A stretch of 64,000 nucleotides of DNA from Neodiprion pinetum (lineage: Eukaryota > Arthropoda > Insecta > Hymenoptera > Diprionidae), in NCBI RefSeq assembly GCF_021155775.2, contig NC_060233.1, positions 28,189,456-28,253,455 of the forward strand. Direction: 5' to 3'. A program made the translations under genes and the position numbers. Below, piece after piece: positions 1-15,242 of this stretch. Under the pieces are notes generated by a model that saw only the letters and a list, made by a program, of their open reading frames with translations, was not told where the DNA came from and ran no database searches. Position 1 is the stretch's first letter; each line of letters starts with the position of its first letter.

Positions 1-3000
1 CGGGAACAGCGTCAAGTAGCAATGAGAACTGGCCGACTATTTCCCGACTGTGGTCACGTGATGGATTCCCATAAATACCCGGAGGCTATCCCGCAGACGG
101 TGAAAGCCGGCCATGGGACGGTGGAATTTCTATTACACGGCATTCCCGCGTGTCCACACCATAAACAATATCATTTGGTGCATCGGGGTAGCCAGCGTGA
201 TAAGCACGGTGTATTTTTCACCAGAATTTAGTTCCCCAGATTCCAATTTTTTTTGGGGAAAAGTTACAGGGATAGAGTGCGAAGAGCCTGTCAAATTAGG
301 TTTAGGTCTGAGTCGTAATTTTATATCGGAGATAACCTTTGGTACTTTGAGCACGACGCAGGTGCCGAAAGCTCTGAGACACAGGTAGTGACTGAGTCGT
401 TCGTCCCGGATAAAATATTCCATGAAACATGAACGAATAAGTTCAGTGGCTGGTGATCCTTGCGTAGCGGTTCACCCCGGTGCGACACGTCTCTGGCTGT
501 TAAATAATTCATCAGCGATGTCGCCACGCAGCCGAAAGCGCGGCTTAGCGCGTTTTACGCTGTAAATGCTGGTCTGCAAAAACATTGAGGTTACGGTATG
601 CAAAGCCCTCATTCAAAAACGAGATTTCGGCTTTTTTCTATCGGGTATCGACGTAGATAGCGATACGCAGCGCAGACGTGATCAGTTTTCCCAATTGTGC
701 ATAGAAGCTCGGGCTTTAATTTATCGTTCTTCATTACATACGCATACAACGTCGGGTCGGACGGTGGAGCGGGTGAGTTTAATCACTCCGAGCCAGGTCG
801 TTCAGCCTCGGCGGGTGGCACTGGGTACCAACTTTTGGCTTAATTAAAAAAACGAAACAAAAACGCGCTTGATCGTTGTTACCGCCACTCGTTCAAACAC
901 GACAAAGAAGGAGGACGCCGATGCGGTTATCGTCGCAATCAGCTCTAAATGTTTCCCAATCCATCCTAATTCGGTCCCACCAAACGTGGTCCGAAAACAG
1001 AACGCATCGTTCTGTTTCAATTTAACACATTCACCGCACCCTCGATCATCTCCATCCCGATGTGACCGAAACTCCGTATTTCTTGCCGGCTCGTTTAAAA
1101 AGAAATTCAATTTAATTCATTAATATACGCCGTTGACACGGCTGAAATTCAGTTACACGGAGAGATTCGATGAACAAACGTCTAGTTAGATCACTTTCTA
1201 CCTAGTATCTCAGTACGAATCGAGTATAAGTTTTCAAATATTTGGTTCAATGATTCTCAAAGTCTGAAGAAACAGAGCGAAAAACGTCGTCGACATTTTC
1301 ATTTAACTTTGGGAATTGAGTTTAATCTCAGCCACAGATCTTTCAGTTCAGGTTATAATGAGTTTCATGCACTTGAAGGTGAGTTTTAACCACCGAATGC
1401 CGACTTCTAGTATTTTATATCGATCAACCTCCACACTTTTGCTGAAGGAAATATTTACGGAATGAAAGTTAACGATGGTTCTCATTGCGTAGTAGCGAAT
1501 GTAGCCTGAAAATGAGGGATTTACTCGGGATTGCCAGAAACGCGCGACTCGTACTGCTTCTGAGTTCCATTTTCTTAATCATGTGCCCCAGTTCGTGTAG
1601 GACGTAAAAAGCCACCTCTAAACGGAGCATTTCAAGCGTCCTGATGAAACGACCGAGCTCTTACCACACTCGTGGATATCCACATCCCTTGATGTCGAAG
1701 ATATATGTACCCGCGAAAGAGGCGACGAGGTCTCTCTAACAAGATGACCGCAATCCAGGAAACCAATTAGCGATCACCTGATATCGGGCTATATTCTCTT
1801 CCGAAAAAATCTATGGCCCAATTACTGAAAACTGTCAGTCTGAATGATGGCAAGAAATTCGAAATTTTCACTTACAACCATGATATAAGTTTCGACGTGC
1901 TGCAGGTTCAAGAAACTTCGGAATGGTAGGATGCTCGGGGAGGAAGAATGGGAAGCGTTTGGCTAGCGGGTGCAAAACAGAAAAGATGCCTTCGGGGTAT
2001 CGCCTAATTCCACGTGATGTATGAATTTAATTAAGTAATTATACGGCAGTGGCATGTGCATTAATCACAGGTTTGCCAAGGCTCGTCTCTTTCGCCATGC
2101 TCAGTGGCGTTCCCTGATTTCATTGTCCCTTAGCTGTGGGAAATCCTCCCCATCTCACCCTTCCGTTTCTCTATGGTTCGCAAGCTCCGTCTTCCTCTGA
2201 AGTGGTCCCTTTGTTCCACGTGACTTAGTGCTGAAATTCCCGCCATAACACCTTTTTTTTTTTTTTATTAGTCCTTGATTCAATTTTTCCCTCCAAGGAA
2301 GCGGGAACAAGGCCTTCTCGGGGTTTCTAGTCTTATCGCATTTTTTGCGGTCTACTACACGACGCGAATCACTATTTTTTTGATAACAAGTCGCTCGCCT
2401 CAGGCATACAGCCATGAAAACCAATCGAACATGCCATCGGAATTGCTTGAATTCGGCTCTTCTTCTTTACGAAAGTATCTCAGAGTGTTTGCATCTGATG
2501 AGAAAATCAATCCTCACCTTCTCCCTCTTCGGGGAACAATCGCCGGAGGCTTTTTACGCAAAGACTCTTGTTCCCTGAGCGTCGGATACTTAGGCCGAAG
2601 GAGGAAGAGAAAGGGCAAGTAATACCCTGGAAGCATTTGAATCAATTATAGCCTTAGGCTTTCAGCTCGGCCCAGGGTGTCCCCCTTGGCCCTATATCGG
2701 AAGACGGGTCCAGTCGAAAGTGAATTAATTAGAGGCTGGTTTTCCGGTGAATGAGACGGCCAGATAAAATCCGATCCCTTTGGGATATTACGGTCAGATC
2801 GCAAATTGTACCGCTTAATTGTTATCGCCACTGTGAAACCGTTATTCAAATTACACGGCGCGGTGATAACCCAACGAATTAATGAAAATGTCACTTCACG
2901 CACGCCGCCGACGTTGCTTTCTGTATACGTACCGTCCCGTCAACCCTTCAACAATTGACCCTCGTGTCTACATCCCTCTTTACTCTCCCATTCACTTTTT

Positions 3001-6000
3001 CATGTCACCAGTCAACCGAATCGCATCACCTTTCACCTACGTTTACTGTTCTTCCATTTTCGCTGCTCCTCTGATCCTATTGTTCAACGTTTTTAATGAA
3101 CCTCTTCGTTGTACCTAAAACACGTTAAAACGAAACCGTGATACTTACGCGTCAGTTCTTTTGCACCTTTATTCGAACACGATTATGAAATTCTGCAATG
3201 GCCATCAGTGGTATGCAGGTGCTTTTCTTTGTTCAACCAGGTCACTCATAAACCATTGTCAGATATTACCAGAGTAATTTAGTATGTATCATTGAAATAC
3301 ATCACAATTCGATTCGTTTCAGGATCTTTATCAATCATTCATTGTATGATATGACGTGATCCACAACTATTATTGGGACACCCGACTTTGATGTTCTGTA
3401 TCTCAGTGAGCAAAAATGGTAAGGCATTCTGCAGCAAAACATCATCAACCTTGTTCTGTTCCTCATTTTAAACCAGATTGATGAAGCTTCAGATACTTCC
3501 AGGCTCTACCATGTTTTTGCACCGAGATAAAGTAAGTCAAATCCGAATGTCATCATTTTCCAACCCAGTAGTAGTAGGTACATTAGTCACTGTGATGTAC
3601 ATTCAATAGCAATGGATATTGATATTGATCCCAATGATCTTTATCTTAGATCAACTTGGAATCAGTTTGATAGTTTTAGCAGACTGAATTCAATTTTCCC
3701 GTCATGTCTTCCGATAGTTTTGAAGAGTTGCGTGGTTTCATTATGCGATATCATTGATTCTTCGCGTCCGTTTCTCGATGGTTGGTAAAGCAGTAGGTTG
3801 CAGATCCAGTGACACGCTAACGCTGCGAAAAGATGTGAAATAAAGATAACGACGGCCGTTGTTAGAGGTGGGGGATTTCGGTGGCGAGTAATCTCTGGCG
3901 AGCCTGGTGTTTCAAAGTCGTGTATCACGCACGGCGTCTAGGGCTATGCAGCAATTAATTTCACCTCCCGGGCTAAACTATGCGCAAGATCTAACATTAG
4001 CAGCAGTATCCCGACTTCCAGTGGTTGAATGATATTGTACGTTCATACATACCGGAGTGTTTCAAAGAGAGGGGGAGAGATATGACGTAGAGGGTGAAGC
4101 ACAGTGGCGATCCGTGGTAGCCCGAACCCAACGGCTGCTTCGTGTCCCGGTGCGCCGCATCACCCTGCACCTTTTTAACAAAATTTTTCGTCCTAGCCAC
4201 GGGGCATCATTAACGCGAGTGAATCGTGATGTTCGCTTCTGCTTTTCACGCTCTTCATGCCTCCCTTTCTATCCAAGTCCCTTTCTCACGAGTCATTAAC
4301 TGTCACCGCTGAACGTGACGTAGAAGTTACGCGTGGCGATCTGGCGGTAATGCGAATGGTCGCGAATTGTTTAAACTAACCACAAACGGCGAGACGGAAG
4401 GTCGAATGTGTTGAGGAACTTTCGATCATTGTTGTAGCAAATAAACTTTTGGACCAGTGTTGAGGAAATTCCTGCACCTTATTTCTTGCACCGCGGGCGC
4501 TGATAATCCTCTCGAACATCACTCTTTTGGAGAATTGTTTGCGGAGAGATGAGTATCCCTGGATGTTTTCATTTGTAAAATAATACCTCCTTGTACTCGG
4601 GCGAGCGTAAAAAATGCCACTCATTTGCGTGTAATCCGTTGAAAATCCGCATCGTTTTGCAAGGGGCGCAGTTCAGCACCCTCTTTGTCGACATCCGTCA
4701 TTCTTACACTGACCGGAATTAAACTTGAGTGACGCTTAAATATTCATTGCTTCAATTTGCAGTGTAATTATTTAAACGCTGATGGATTTTCATATTTCAT
4801 TCTCGCGAGTTTTACCCTCTGAAAGAAACAGAGTTATGTGGCTGCATGGGTTTTGGATGCGTGATTCGTTACTCGAAACAGAACGATTTTCATCGCATTG
4901 GAGTTGTTGTTCTGCAAGAACATTTTCTCGCCCATCGATTTTCCAACGCTAATTGGCATCCAAATTTTAGAAAAGATATCCAACATTGTCAATATTATTC
5001 TAACGGGGGTAATTCACTTTACTCGGCAAACATTTCCATCTCCTGCAACGTGAAGTGATTGCTAAAGCTCTTGCTCGTTTTATCTCGCCATAATGCAAAC
5101 GGTGATTCAAGCGCTGTACGAATCTCTTGATTAATTATCACTAACAATAAAAAGGACGTGGAATTCGAAGAAGAAAAAAAAAGAAAAATAACAAGTGTCT
5201 ACGGACATTCCATGAAAATGTGACTAGAAATGTAGCATGTCCGTTACGATAACAAAATGAAATCTCGAAACAAGGAAATTATTGCATCGACGAACAACTA
5301 TTGACAGGATATATTTGGAAATATTTCGTAGCACCTCTAAACTGTAACAAAAAGCCTGGATGCAAATGTTCAGGGCTATGATTTCCGCATCCAGTTTTTC
5401 TGCGGTTATATTTTAGCGTAAAAAAACAGACGTTTACTCCCGTTCACAGACCGAAGATTAGAGATAACCTGATGGATGTACCCGACCGTCGTGGGGGCCG
5501 GTTCACGCATACAAATTTGTTGTTTAGCGCACGCAGATTCCACGGCCATTCGAGGCCGGAAATAGACTTGAAGTAAATGTACCGAGAGATATTAACGACC
5601 AGAGTTCCCTTAACACGATTTTATATTTCCGTTTCTCAGCGCCTCGTTTTCGCCAGGCACCAGCACAGCCTCGTGGTAACCGACGCGTCCCCCTTACTGT
5701 GAGTAAGAACCAGCTTAAAGCGGTTCACTTGACCTTTGCGATAGTAAATTTCCCAGGGTGACCCAAAATTTCGTAACGTGAGCACCAGGTCCTCGTTCTG
5801 TGGGCGCTGCAGCGAGGTTGAGTTTAATGAACGTTGGGATCTCCGACGTTCAGTGGTTTACTTGACCTTTACGAGAGTTACTTTTACAAATCACCTCGAA
5901 ATTCTTCATCCCCAGCTCCGTATCTGCATTCTACGAACTTTACCGATTCGTTTGAATACAATGAACGAGCATTTCTGAAGTTGGTCCATGTTGCGATGTC

Positions 6001-9000
6001 TCAGGGAGTCAAATCTTACAGTTGGTTTAAAAACATCGTAGGTCCAACTCCAGATACCAACTCCAAGATGTTACTGCTTGTGATCGGTTCGAGAAGGACG
6101 TTAGTGCTTTTCGTGCTTTCTTGTTACCAACTTGGAATTCAAGCCAGGAAACATTGCTGACCAACCAGGCAATAACCGCGTTATCGATAACAATTGTAAT
6201 TGTAAGACTTGGGGTCCGTCAGCCGTTATTCGTTGGATCCTACGATTCTTGTGATTGCTTCATCTTTGTCCGACCCGCAGTCACCGAAGATGTAGAATGT
6301 TCGAGTCTGCCTCGGGTGATGTACTGTTACAGAGTCGATGATTACGGCAACCACGATCCGACCCTTCCTTCCTTGCGAACTTTGCCACGTCACCAAATGC
6401 CCTGAGGCTCTCAGTAGTATAGTTACACCAGATCAGACATACACGGGTTCGGCAACAGGAATATTCGACTCTTCGGTAAGCCCTAGATTCCACGATCACA
6501 ATTTCATAGTGTCGAATCGCATATAACAACAGGATATAAATTCAAATCGTACAAATTCATTTTTGGTGTGAAATTTTCCGCCTTTAAAATTCTCGTATTG
6601 TACATTGACAATTGAAGAAGCAAATTGAATTTACTGCACAGTGATTAACGATACGTAATCGATGAAATGTCAAGTTGTTTTACTTCGACAGCATGAATAT
6701 ATCTGAGGAACTCGTACCGGATACTCACAAGAAAATATTCATCAATTCAACAAATTATTGGTATGTCTTTTTCTTATCGAAAGAAGGATGGTTACTCTAA
6801 AAGTTTGAAACACGTGAAAAGAACATAGTTTAAATGCCTTTTACGCTATTTGTTGTTTAGATTGTTTTGCTATCTAGGCTTGAAAAATTCACGAATGTGC
6901 TGTGAAAGAAAACATCCTGATCCTTGAAAATTAAGCTCACCATTAATTCACGAAAACGCGTATGGGCGCAAGTTTTTGAGACTACTGAAATACAAAAAAT
7001 TTCTTTATAGTTAACTAACCTTTCAGACGTGACCTGAATGGTTGTTTTTACATTTCTAATTATGCGCAAGTTGATGAAAGCTTGTGTTTCTCGAATTTGG
7101 AAGCAAGTAAAATCTCGTCTTTTTGTGACTTTATTAAAAACAAAAGGAATAAAGTAATCGACTTATGACGGTGCTGCCCATAAAGTACTATATACGTCGA
7201 TGTATGCAACGTGGTGTAAACCGAATCGAGATATTAAGGAGAAGCAGCCTTGCCGTGTCCCGCCTAGCGACTTGGTCACAAAGCTTCAGCACTGAAGGAG
7301 CAGGAGGTTTGGGAAGAGGAGCGAAAGTTCTGAAATCAATTAGCAGCCCCTTAGGCGATGTGACGGTAGGGTGTTTCTGCGACAGCGGAAAACCCTCGTT
7401 TCGTGCGATAAGGAGAGGAGAAGAGAGGAGCGGAGTTACGGAGAAGACGTGGGAGCGAAACCGGGAGTTGCGGGCTGCCCGCGCGTTTATCCCGATAGTG
7501 GAGATGGCAGAACAATCACGGCGATGCAATGAATGCTGCTGGGGCCACGTCAACTCTGCTCCTAGTTCGTTTCAACCCTTTCGCCCTTTGCTCCCTCTTC
7601 GACCCGCCAACCCTCCAGTCTCTTAGACGCAACCCTCGCCGTCGTGCACGAAACTTAACTTTGATACCAAATTATTTTCAAATGATTCGTTGGTGTTTTC
7701 TTTGCGGGAAAACCGTCGACTTGGGTGTAAATTCTTATTCCTAATGAATACATATTCCATGAACGTTGCGCGATTTTGTAATCGGCTCATACTCGCTACT
7801 TTCCTACAGACGTTTAGTATAGTAGTCATGGGTCTGTTGGGACGTATAGCCTCAAGTTTGAAGTTTTTCTTGAAGCGGAAAAAAGCTCGGACGTCAACAA
7901 ACGTGATTGTCTGATGCTCAATCAGCGATAGGCCTTCAATTCGAGAACGAGGATCCCTTCGGATGAATTATTTTTTTCTTCAACAAGTCGTTCGTGCATC
8001 GGCGAATTGACGAGAGGGAATTTACCCTAGACAGACAGGCCGAGAAATCTCAGCTAAAGTTTGAAGATCTTAAAACTCCTCGACCCGCTCGACATAATTG
8101 AGTGGCACAAAGGACCCTGCGCAGTTAGGGTCGACTTCTGGGCTCAGCCTTCCGGAGAAGAGCTGGCTGGCTGGCTGGTTGCGAGGGAGGATTGACTGGA
8201 GGACTTTGCCGGAAATTCCAGGTAGCCTACCCAAGACGGGAATACGAGGGGACGTGGACGTAGACGAGACGTGGTTAGCGACGTCCGCTACAACTTTCCC
8301 AGAGTCAATCTCCTCGCTTCTGACTTGAAAACGAGATTTCCTTTGACCGCCTCTCATGTGCAGCGAGCCCTTTGCAGTATGTTGGTCAGCCAAAGAAATC
8401 GGGACCACGTTAGTCTGACTGAAATGCGCAGCGCTTTTATTGTGCGGAATTCGTTTTTCAATCTGCAGGAACGTGAACGAAGCAAATGTCGACCAAAATT
8501 TCACCAATGTTACTCGAAAGAAGGTAAGATTGACGTTGATTAAAAAAATGAGGAGTAGAAAAAATGTGTGAAATGAAAAAGAAATCGGTAAATTCATATC
8601 TCGCTTGGTGACAAATGCGACCGTGCTTGCGAAATTGCTGCGAGCCGAATGTCATCTTCTGGCTCTTTTTGTTAGCGAGCCCTCACGCGTCAACGCATCT
8701 CAAGATGATTGGAGGATTTTTCAGACCTTCACGCGAACGAGATATGGCGTCGCTATGGACTGCGAAGAGCCCTAATATAATTTAACAAGTGAAGAAAAAC
8801 GAGCAGCCTGACATATAGTAACCCACGATTTGCCGCGTTGAGTTTTTGGGAACGGGACAGACTGTGAGTACGGAAAACTACTGACAGGGTGAGAAATCGC
8901 CTCGCTATTGCAGCCACAGCGATATACGAGAGTTGCTGTCTATGCTACGGTGAAAATGTTTGGGGTACCACCAAATGATGTTGGATTGCTTCGTAAGTTC

Positions 9001-12000
9001 GGTCTCCTGTTCGCTTTCAGCACTGCTCGTTAAACTTTAACGCCCCCTCTCGTAGAACCGTTCCTCGTACCTTTTCAAATCAGACCTAATGCTGGATACA
9101 ACACGGGACACTCTCCGCTGCAGGGTAATGAATAACTTCTTTTACATCCAACGCGGTTTCGCACCCAGTAAGCCTTATTTTGGGATGAATCTATAAACAA
9201 TTTTTGGAGTATGGATCAATATTCTGAATGGTAAATGTTCAGATTGACCGTTATGTCGAGAGCTGTGAACCAAAGAGCCGTAACCAACAGTTTTTTTTTT
9301 TTTTTGTGATCGATGAGTTTACTGCCATGAAATGTATGCAAGGCAAATAAACAAACATGCATTTATCTTGAGAATCTAATAAATATCGAGTCACGCTCTT
9401 TCGCATCTTAGCCCTCGACGTCAAAATCAAACGGTCGAAATCACAAAGTGTTTGAATTTTATCGAATGGTTGACTCTGAAAAATTGACACTCGGCATTGC
9501 TGCAATGTCGAATGACTGCGATAAGCTTTCTAAAAATTAGAGCGAAGCGTTAAGCTGATTCATTTCAGAAAATTTTCAACGTTTCGATCCTTTGAAACCG
9601 TTTCTAGTTTCCCATCATTTCGATTATGACTGATACACCATTCTTGGTCTTTTTTCAGTGGATAATCGTCAACGGAACGGCTAACCCAATAATGCGTCAA
9701 GGAACAGTTTGCCTGTCTATAATCCTAGTAATTTGGTGTAGAACAATGACGAATAATTTCCCGACTCTTACGTCGATTGTTGTAGAATTCAACAACTCCA
9801 TCTTACGCGAATTCAAGCAAGTCAATGACATTGTAGACACATTGTCCATAGTCCCCTCCGTCTCCGGGGAGCGAGTGGACTCGACATGACTGTTTATGGG
9901 TCAAAGGTGTTCCGGGCTTTTAGCGACGCACACATGAAAGAAGCGTGTGTCTATGCTCCCCTAGTTCTCGTATCTTTATTGACAAATGACCCGTCTGGCT
10001 GCTTACATGCACTTTCCTGAAAGTTCAACTCCGCGGGAGAGAAGACTTTTCTTATATCGATTATGTATTCGACTCGAATCACTTCAGACTTTGGACTTTT
10101 CGTTGTCAGATTGCTAGACTTCACGGGGAAAATGTTGGTCTGTGTTATACGTGGAACGTTGAGTGTTTGCATTTTTCTCGTGCATACGAATGTAATTTAC
10201 GACTGGTTGCGTGTTACGCATAGTTCCTCTTTGCTTTCTCAGACTCACATATCACTGGTGTGGCTCAAGAAAAGTAGACATTACTAGTGCTATTACGTTT
10301 TGTTCAACGAAAACTTGCCAAAAAATGTCAGTTCGACATATTTGTCATGAAATGAAACGAATCATGAAATTATTCTATGATGTGTTGTAACCCGGATAAT
10401 CCTTAAATCTGTAATAATTGGAGCCTTAGTCCTTATTCATTAAATTTTAATCTCATCCTGAGAACATTAGTCGAAGGCGCCGTGCTTCCGAAGGTTGACA
10501 TTCAATCCTCGAAGGACTGAGCGAGTGAAATGCGTTATATTGCTGCGAAAATTTTGTTCCTGGACTATTGTTCTATAGCGAAGATATTTACGTTCAGGTT
10601 GTACATAATTGTGTGTACGAATCGTTTAATTACCTGACCAAACAGACAGTTCACCAGAGATTGATACCTAACATCCCGGTTCATTCCGTCAAGACAGCTA
10701 TTAATCTGAAGGTTGAATCACATTGAGATGGTAACAAATGATGCCCTTCCGTTAACTCTATGCAGCCACAAGCAGCCCTGGTAACCCTTGTCAATTCGAG
10801 GCAGGCTCCGTTTGCCGCCCTTCGCCCCTTCTCTAGGTTAATTATAAGCCAATGATTAATCGAAATCGTTTAATGATCACGTCTTATTTGACGTGATTGG
10901 TAAATAATAGCGTCGCTGTTCCCTCACAGTTTTCAAATTAATAGTCAGTCCTGCTTCGCAGGAAATTGAATCACGACTAAATGTATTCGCAACGAATGAA
11001 TGCAAGTACCGCGATCAAATTCTTTTCCCAAAAATGTACACTGATTTCCATCGGAGTTGGTATTTTGCATAATCTCTTCACCGGCGGTCAGACCAAAGGC
11101 AGTTTAACGAATTTAAAAAATGTCTAGGGGTCACGCATATACGCATATTTATATTGATCCTCAGATTTATTCGGGGTTTAAATATTGTGGAGGGTTCTTT
11201 TTTATGGCATGTCAATGGGGGGAATTAAGGATTTAATGCATCTACGCCGCTTGGTATATGGATTTTGAATGTAACGAGATTTGATATCGAGACTTCAGAA
11301 CGTTTAATATGAAAGCCCGTCCAACCCTCGAAGCCAGTTTCTCCCGCTTGTCTGTGAAGCACGTCAAGAATTTCATTGCCCTATCATAACATTCCATTAA
11401 TAGTTCTGAACCGCACCATACAGTATACATCCCATACCTCTAAAGTTACTAACGTTATATTGCTCAAGCGATACTGTTTCTCGGCCGCTAAATTCCATTT
11501 AATGATCGGTTAGTCATTTTCAAGTGGATACGTGCTCGCATCCATTGTAGCAAATAAGTTACAATGTTCTGAATACCTAGAGACATGATTAATCATTATG
11601 AACCTTAATTGGAAGCTTGTCCATTATTCACTGAGACAGGAAGAATTTGTAGATGGTCCTATAAAAAGCAAATAACTAACCGTAATTCATAAAAGTTACA
11701 AAAATAGGATTTTGGCATTGAGAAGAACTCGGATCGATAATTTTATTCCTCTGAACTTTATTTATTGGAGTTTTATTTGCTTTTACATATTGAGAAGTGT
11801 TTCATTTATCAAATGCTGAGAAATTAAATTACGGTCTACAATTGTTTGTGACGCGAATAACACATCGATTAAAAAATTATGAAAAGACGGCGGGGAATGA
11901 GCCCGAATAATCCGCTGCCGTGGCACCGAGATTAAACGAAATATTTAGCAAACATATCGCATAAATCAAAGCTACGCAATATGTTCTGAGTTTGGTGCGA

Positions 12001-15000
12001 GAGGCTATGTAAATTCATGGTAATACCCCTGGCCGCCCTGCGAAGAGCAGTTCGAGTAGGGCGGCTGGTTGGAAACGCTGTATTTCATGAACCCCCAAAG
12101 CAGCCCTGAGCATCGGTGCAACCGCCACAATACCATTCATTCTCTTTATGGGGACCAAGTATTCGAGTTGTTTGAATAAATCCGGAATTTGCCTACCCAG
12201 GATGCTGTGCGGGACTGCGTTATTTTTTTCCTCTTTAAACCCTTATTGCCTCCTGCTTATTGCCACTTTGCGGCAGTCCTTCAATCCGTCAAGTTCTCAA
12301 TCGTAGACTCTGTTGACGACTTTTTTTTATACACTCGTATTTGCCGATCGCACGCCGAAGAGAGTGCAAATTTATATCGTAGTCAATATAGATGATAGCT
12401 ATTTTTATACGGCGACTGGTTAAGATATTCAAGTCATTTGGCGTTTAATTTCATGTAGATCATAGAATTCATTTCATGGTGATCATAGAATTGGCAGATG
12501 ACGAATAAGACGCTGCAGATGTAGGTGTGCTCTATGCTCCATTGAATTTCTAGAGCAACGCGACGGCCTAGATTATGCTTGGTTTCTGACGAATGAAGGG
12601 ATAAGGCAGAACTGAGGAAACGTTGATGTATGAAAGAACCATTCAGCAATCACGAACAGAAGCCGCGGAAGGTAAGATGGGTACTTATAACAAAAAGCCT
12701 TGTGAACTCGGAAACTGCTGCGTGTGTCAATCAATCTACTCGCAAATCATCGCCCTTCGATGAATACAGAGAGAATAGAATAGAATAGTAATTTATTATG
12801 TCCATGACAATGTTGGACCAATACAAGAGAGAAACAAATTCCGGAAATAGGTGGAGCTTACAATTAATCGATCAATATAGGTACAGCCCCGCAGCTAATC
12901 AAACAAGTAAACAAGAAGCATGTTCATATATTTATCGACGCTGCCAGTTATCATTCCGGATGTTCCGTGACACAGTTGACTGCTCCAACACTAATGATGA
13001 AAACGAGTAATGCTGAAAGATGTCGAATTTATCGTCAAACAATTACTTTCTTCAAATGCCGACTGGTTTCTTGAGGAACATCTGACGTAACTTTTGTGTC
13101 GAACCAGACGCCTCTTTGTTTGAACAGAATTTATGGAAATCATGAACACCAGTATTCAAACCACGGTTTTGCATACAGGTGTGGAAACTCCGCCGTTTCT
13201 TGATAATGGGGGTAACTGATTGTCGCTCTCATCAGTCACGTCTAAACCATTACGTTCGCTGGGATTGAGGTACCCACATGCGATAAGCATTCGTGGGACG
13301 AATATATATAATGCCATTTATATCGCACCATGATATCGACACCGTAGCAAACCTAGCGGATTAGTTATGGCTGGTCATTGTAAGTGACATCCCTCCTCCC
13401 CCTTGAAGCCATATTAGTTTCCAGACCTATATAGAAGGCCGTGATCCAAACACTTCTCGTTATGGTTGGGGGTATTTCGGGTGTCATATGCCACCAATAT
13501 CAAACCATCGAAACTTCACACCGATATCAATATTGACGTTGCTTCCATGTGGTTGCGCTGATCACTTGTCTGATTGGATGTGGAATGGCGTTCATTAATC
13601 ATCAAAACTTCTCCTATTCTCGGAGTTGTTACTGACTTATCATGTATAGAAATGATACCTAGCGTGGTCTCTTCCGCCATTATAATCTAAACACGGTGAA
13701 AGATTCTTCCATGTAAACGATAAGTATTGCGAAGGAAGTGAAAAAAATAGCGTGAGCTTGAAATTGTGAAAACTTTATACAGGGTAAAAGTGCGCGGTTT
13801 GTGGCCACTGTACCATTTTTGGCTAACCTTGTAAAATGTTTTACTTGTTTCTAGTGCTATTAATCCATCCAGTTATCGAATTCATTTCGAAAACACGTCC
13901 CGCAGATAATATTAGATGGAACTCTTTGATAATAAATCGTATAAGAAGTAATGTTAACAATGATCAAAGCTGATTCAACAGTCTTGTACTATTTGTGACT
14001 ACGTTCTTACATACATGTAATTGATATGGCCACGATAGATCAATTGACGACCACAGACGGTAACTAAGGTGGTCAAAAAGGGTGCATCTACCCCAATTGT
14101 CAATACCCTGTATAATTATTACTGTTTGAGCAGAGTTAAAACTCAATAGGCTTGGTGAATTCAATAAAAATCAGAACAGAGTTCAAATATAACGATCTGC
14201 TGAAGTGGGCAGTGCTGTGTTTCCGTTTGGCTTTCCTTATTTTCCGGTTTGGAAAACAAAAAATTCAGGAAAAATGGAATGAAATGAACAATGATGATGA
14301 AAAATAACCGAAACTGGTCGGCAGATACAGCCAGCAGTACCTACTACAGCTTTTATTTTTATATTTTCTTTTCAGTTTTTTGTTTCATTCCGTCCCGCCA
14401 CCGCTGCTCACCCTCTCACCCTCGCCCTTCGCCACCCAGGTTCATACGGCACTCTCTTTGCTTGCAATAAACGATGGCCATTTGCATAGGGCCTCGAAGC
14501 GGAATAAAGCCTGCCTCCCGTTTCGCCTCCCCTTTGCTCTCCTCCTCTCTCTTATTCCCTCGTCCCTCAGCCCCTCGCGATAAGCCGCCCCGGGGGATTC
14601 CCCGATTGTCTCGATTTTACACGCGCCCAAATACACGTAGAATGCCTACCCAGAAACACACGCGTATCCGTGGAAACAGAGATGTGTACGTATGTATGTA
14701 TACGGGATTGATCGAACCTCTGCCAGACAGTAAATATCGCCTATGAGCCCCGTGCTTTGCTTACGCCTCGAAATCGCCACCCATGAGCTTTCAACCATTT
14801 CCTCATCACGGCCAGTGTTGTACACTCGACAATCAGTATCGACGAGGCTGCCGCGTTTTGAATTTTCCATTCGGTGCTCGAAGATACTGATTATCGGAAA
14901 TCGTGATCCGTGCTCATCAGCTCCAATGAAAATGCAAACGTTCTCACAACAATCTACCGGCTATGATGCGGTAGCGTTTTAATTACTGCAGACAGTTTCA

Positions 15001-15242
15001 AACGCTGAAAAACATTGTACTTTTGTCTTATTGACCGTTTTTGATGGTGGCCTTACTACAAATTCACTTCCGGCCTAGCTCCAATGTTCATCATCTTACC
15101 CAAATTGGATTTGAACCAGTGTGATGCAACCCAGTTTCGAAAGAACCGAATCATCAAACTATCAGCTACGTTCTACCCGCGGTTTCAGAAGTGTGGAAAT
15201 GACAATTGTGTATAAACTTGGTGTCTTTATTGCCTGTTCCAG
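1..15242. other. Upstream non-coding stretch, no supported gene
   Basis: I found no ORF here with convincing protein character. The longest open frames, at 7165-7626 (+) and 8070-8597 (-), have no recognisable domain and overlap GC-richer DNA. GC-richer islands lie around 1-1100, 7300-7650, 8100-8300, 10740-10830, 12030-12110 and 14380-14620; they could be regulatory DNA or non-coding first exons. One weak candidate spliced gene (8469-9684) is listed separately. The missing first coding exon or exons of the SH2 adapter gene may lie here. One possibility is a short ATG exon at 1358-1378 that ends in phase 0 at a GTGAGT donor, which matches the phase of the exon at 15243, but nothing else supports it. 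Confidence 0.5.
8469..9684 (+). CDS. Weak candidate: 3' part of a small spliced gene of unknown function
   Basis: Four segments between plausible splice sites join in one open frame: 8469-8523, 8914-8992 (donor GTAAGT), 9056-9124, and 9659-9684, which has a strong pyrimidine-rich acceptor and ends in TAA. The predicted product ends in about 76 residues. It includes two N-glycosylation sequons (NFT, NVT), an RKK stretch, and the segments KMFGVPPNDVGLL and FLVPFQIRPNAGY. No start exon was found, because the first segment needs two bases from an upstream exon. I recognise no family. Phase agreement over short exons can arise by chance, so this is a hypothesis. It could equally be non-coding. Confidence 0.15.

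Noticed and set aside
1358..1378. Short ATG exon ending at a GTGAGT donor as the SH2 adapter start
   Set aside because: The phase fits, but seven codons with no conserved motif are too little evidence to call it.
7165..7626. 153-codon ORF on the plus strand
   Set aside because: It lies in purine-rich, GC-richer DNA that keeps several frames open by chance (a 121-codon ORF runs opposite). There is no motif.
8070..8597. 175-codon ORF on the minus strand with a hydrophobic N-terminus
   Set aside because: It has no recognisable domain. The hydrophobic start comes from a T-rich stretch, and the frame has no codon-use or splice support.
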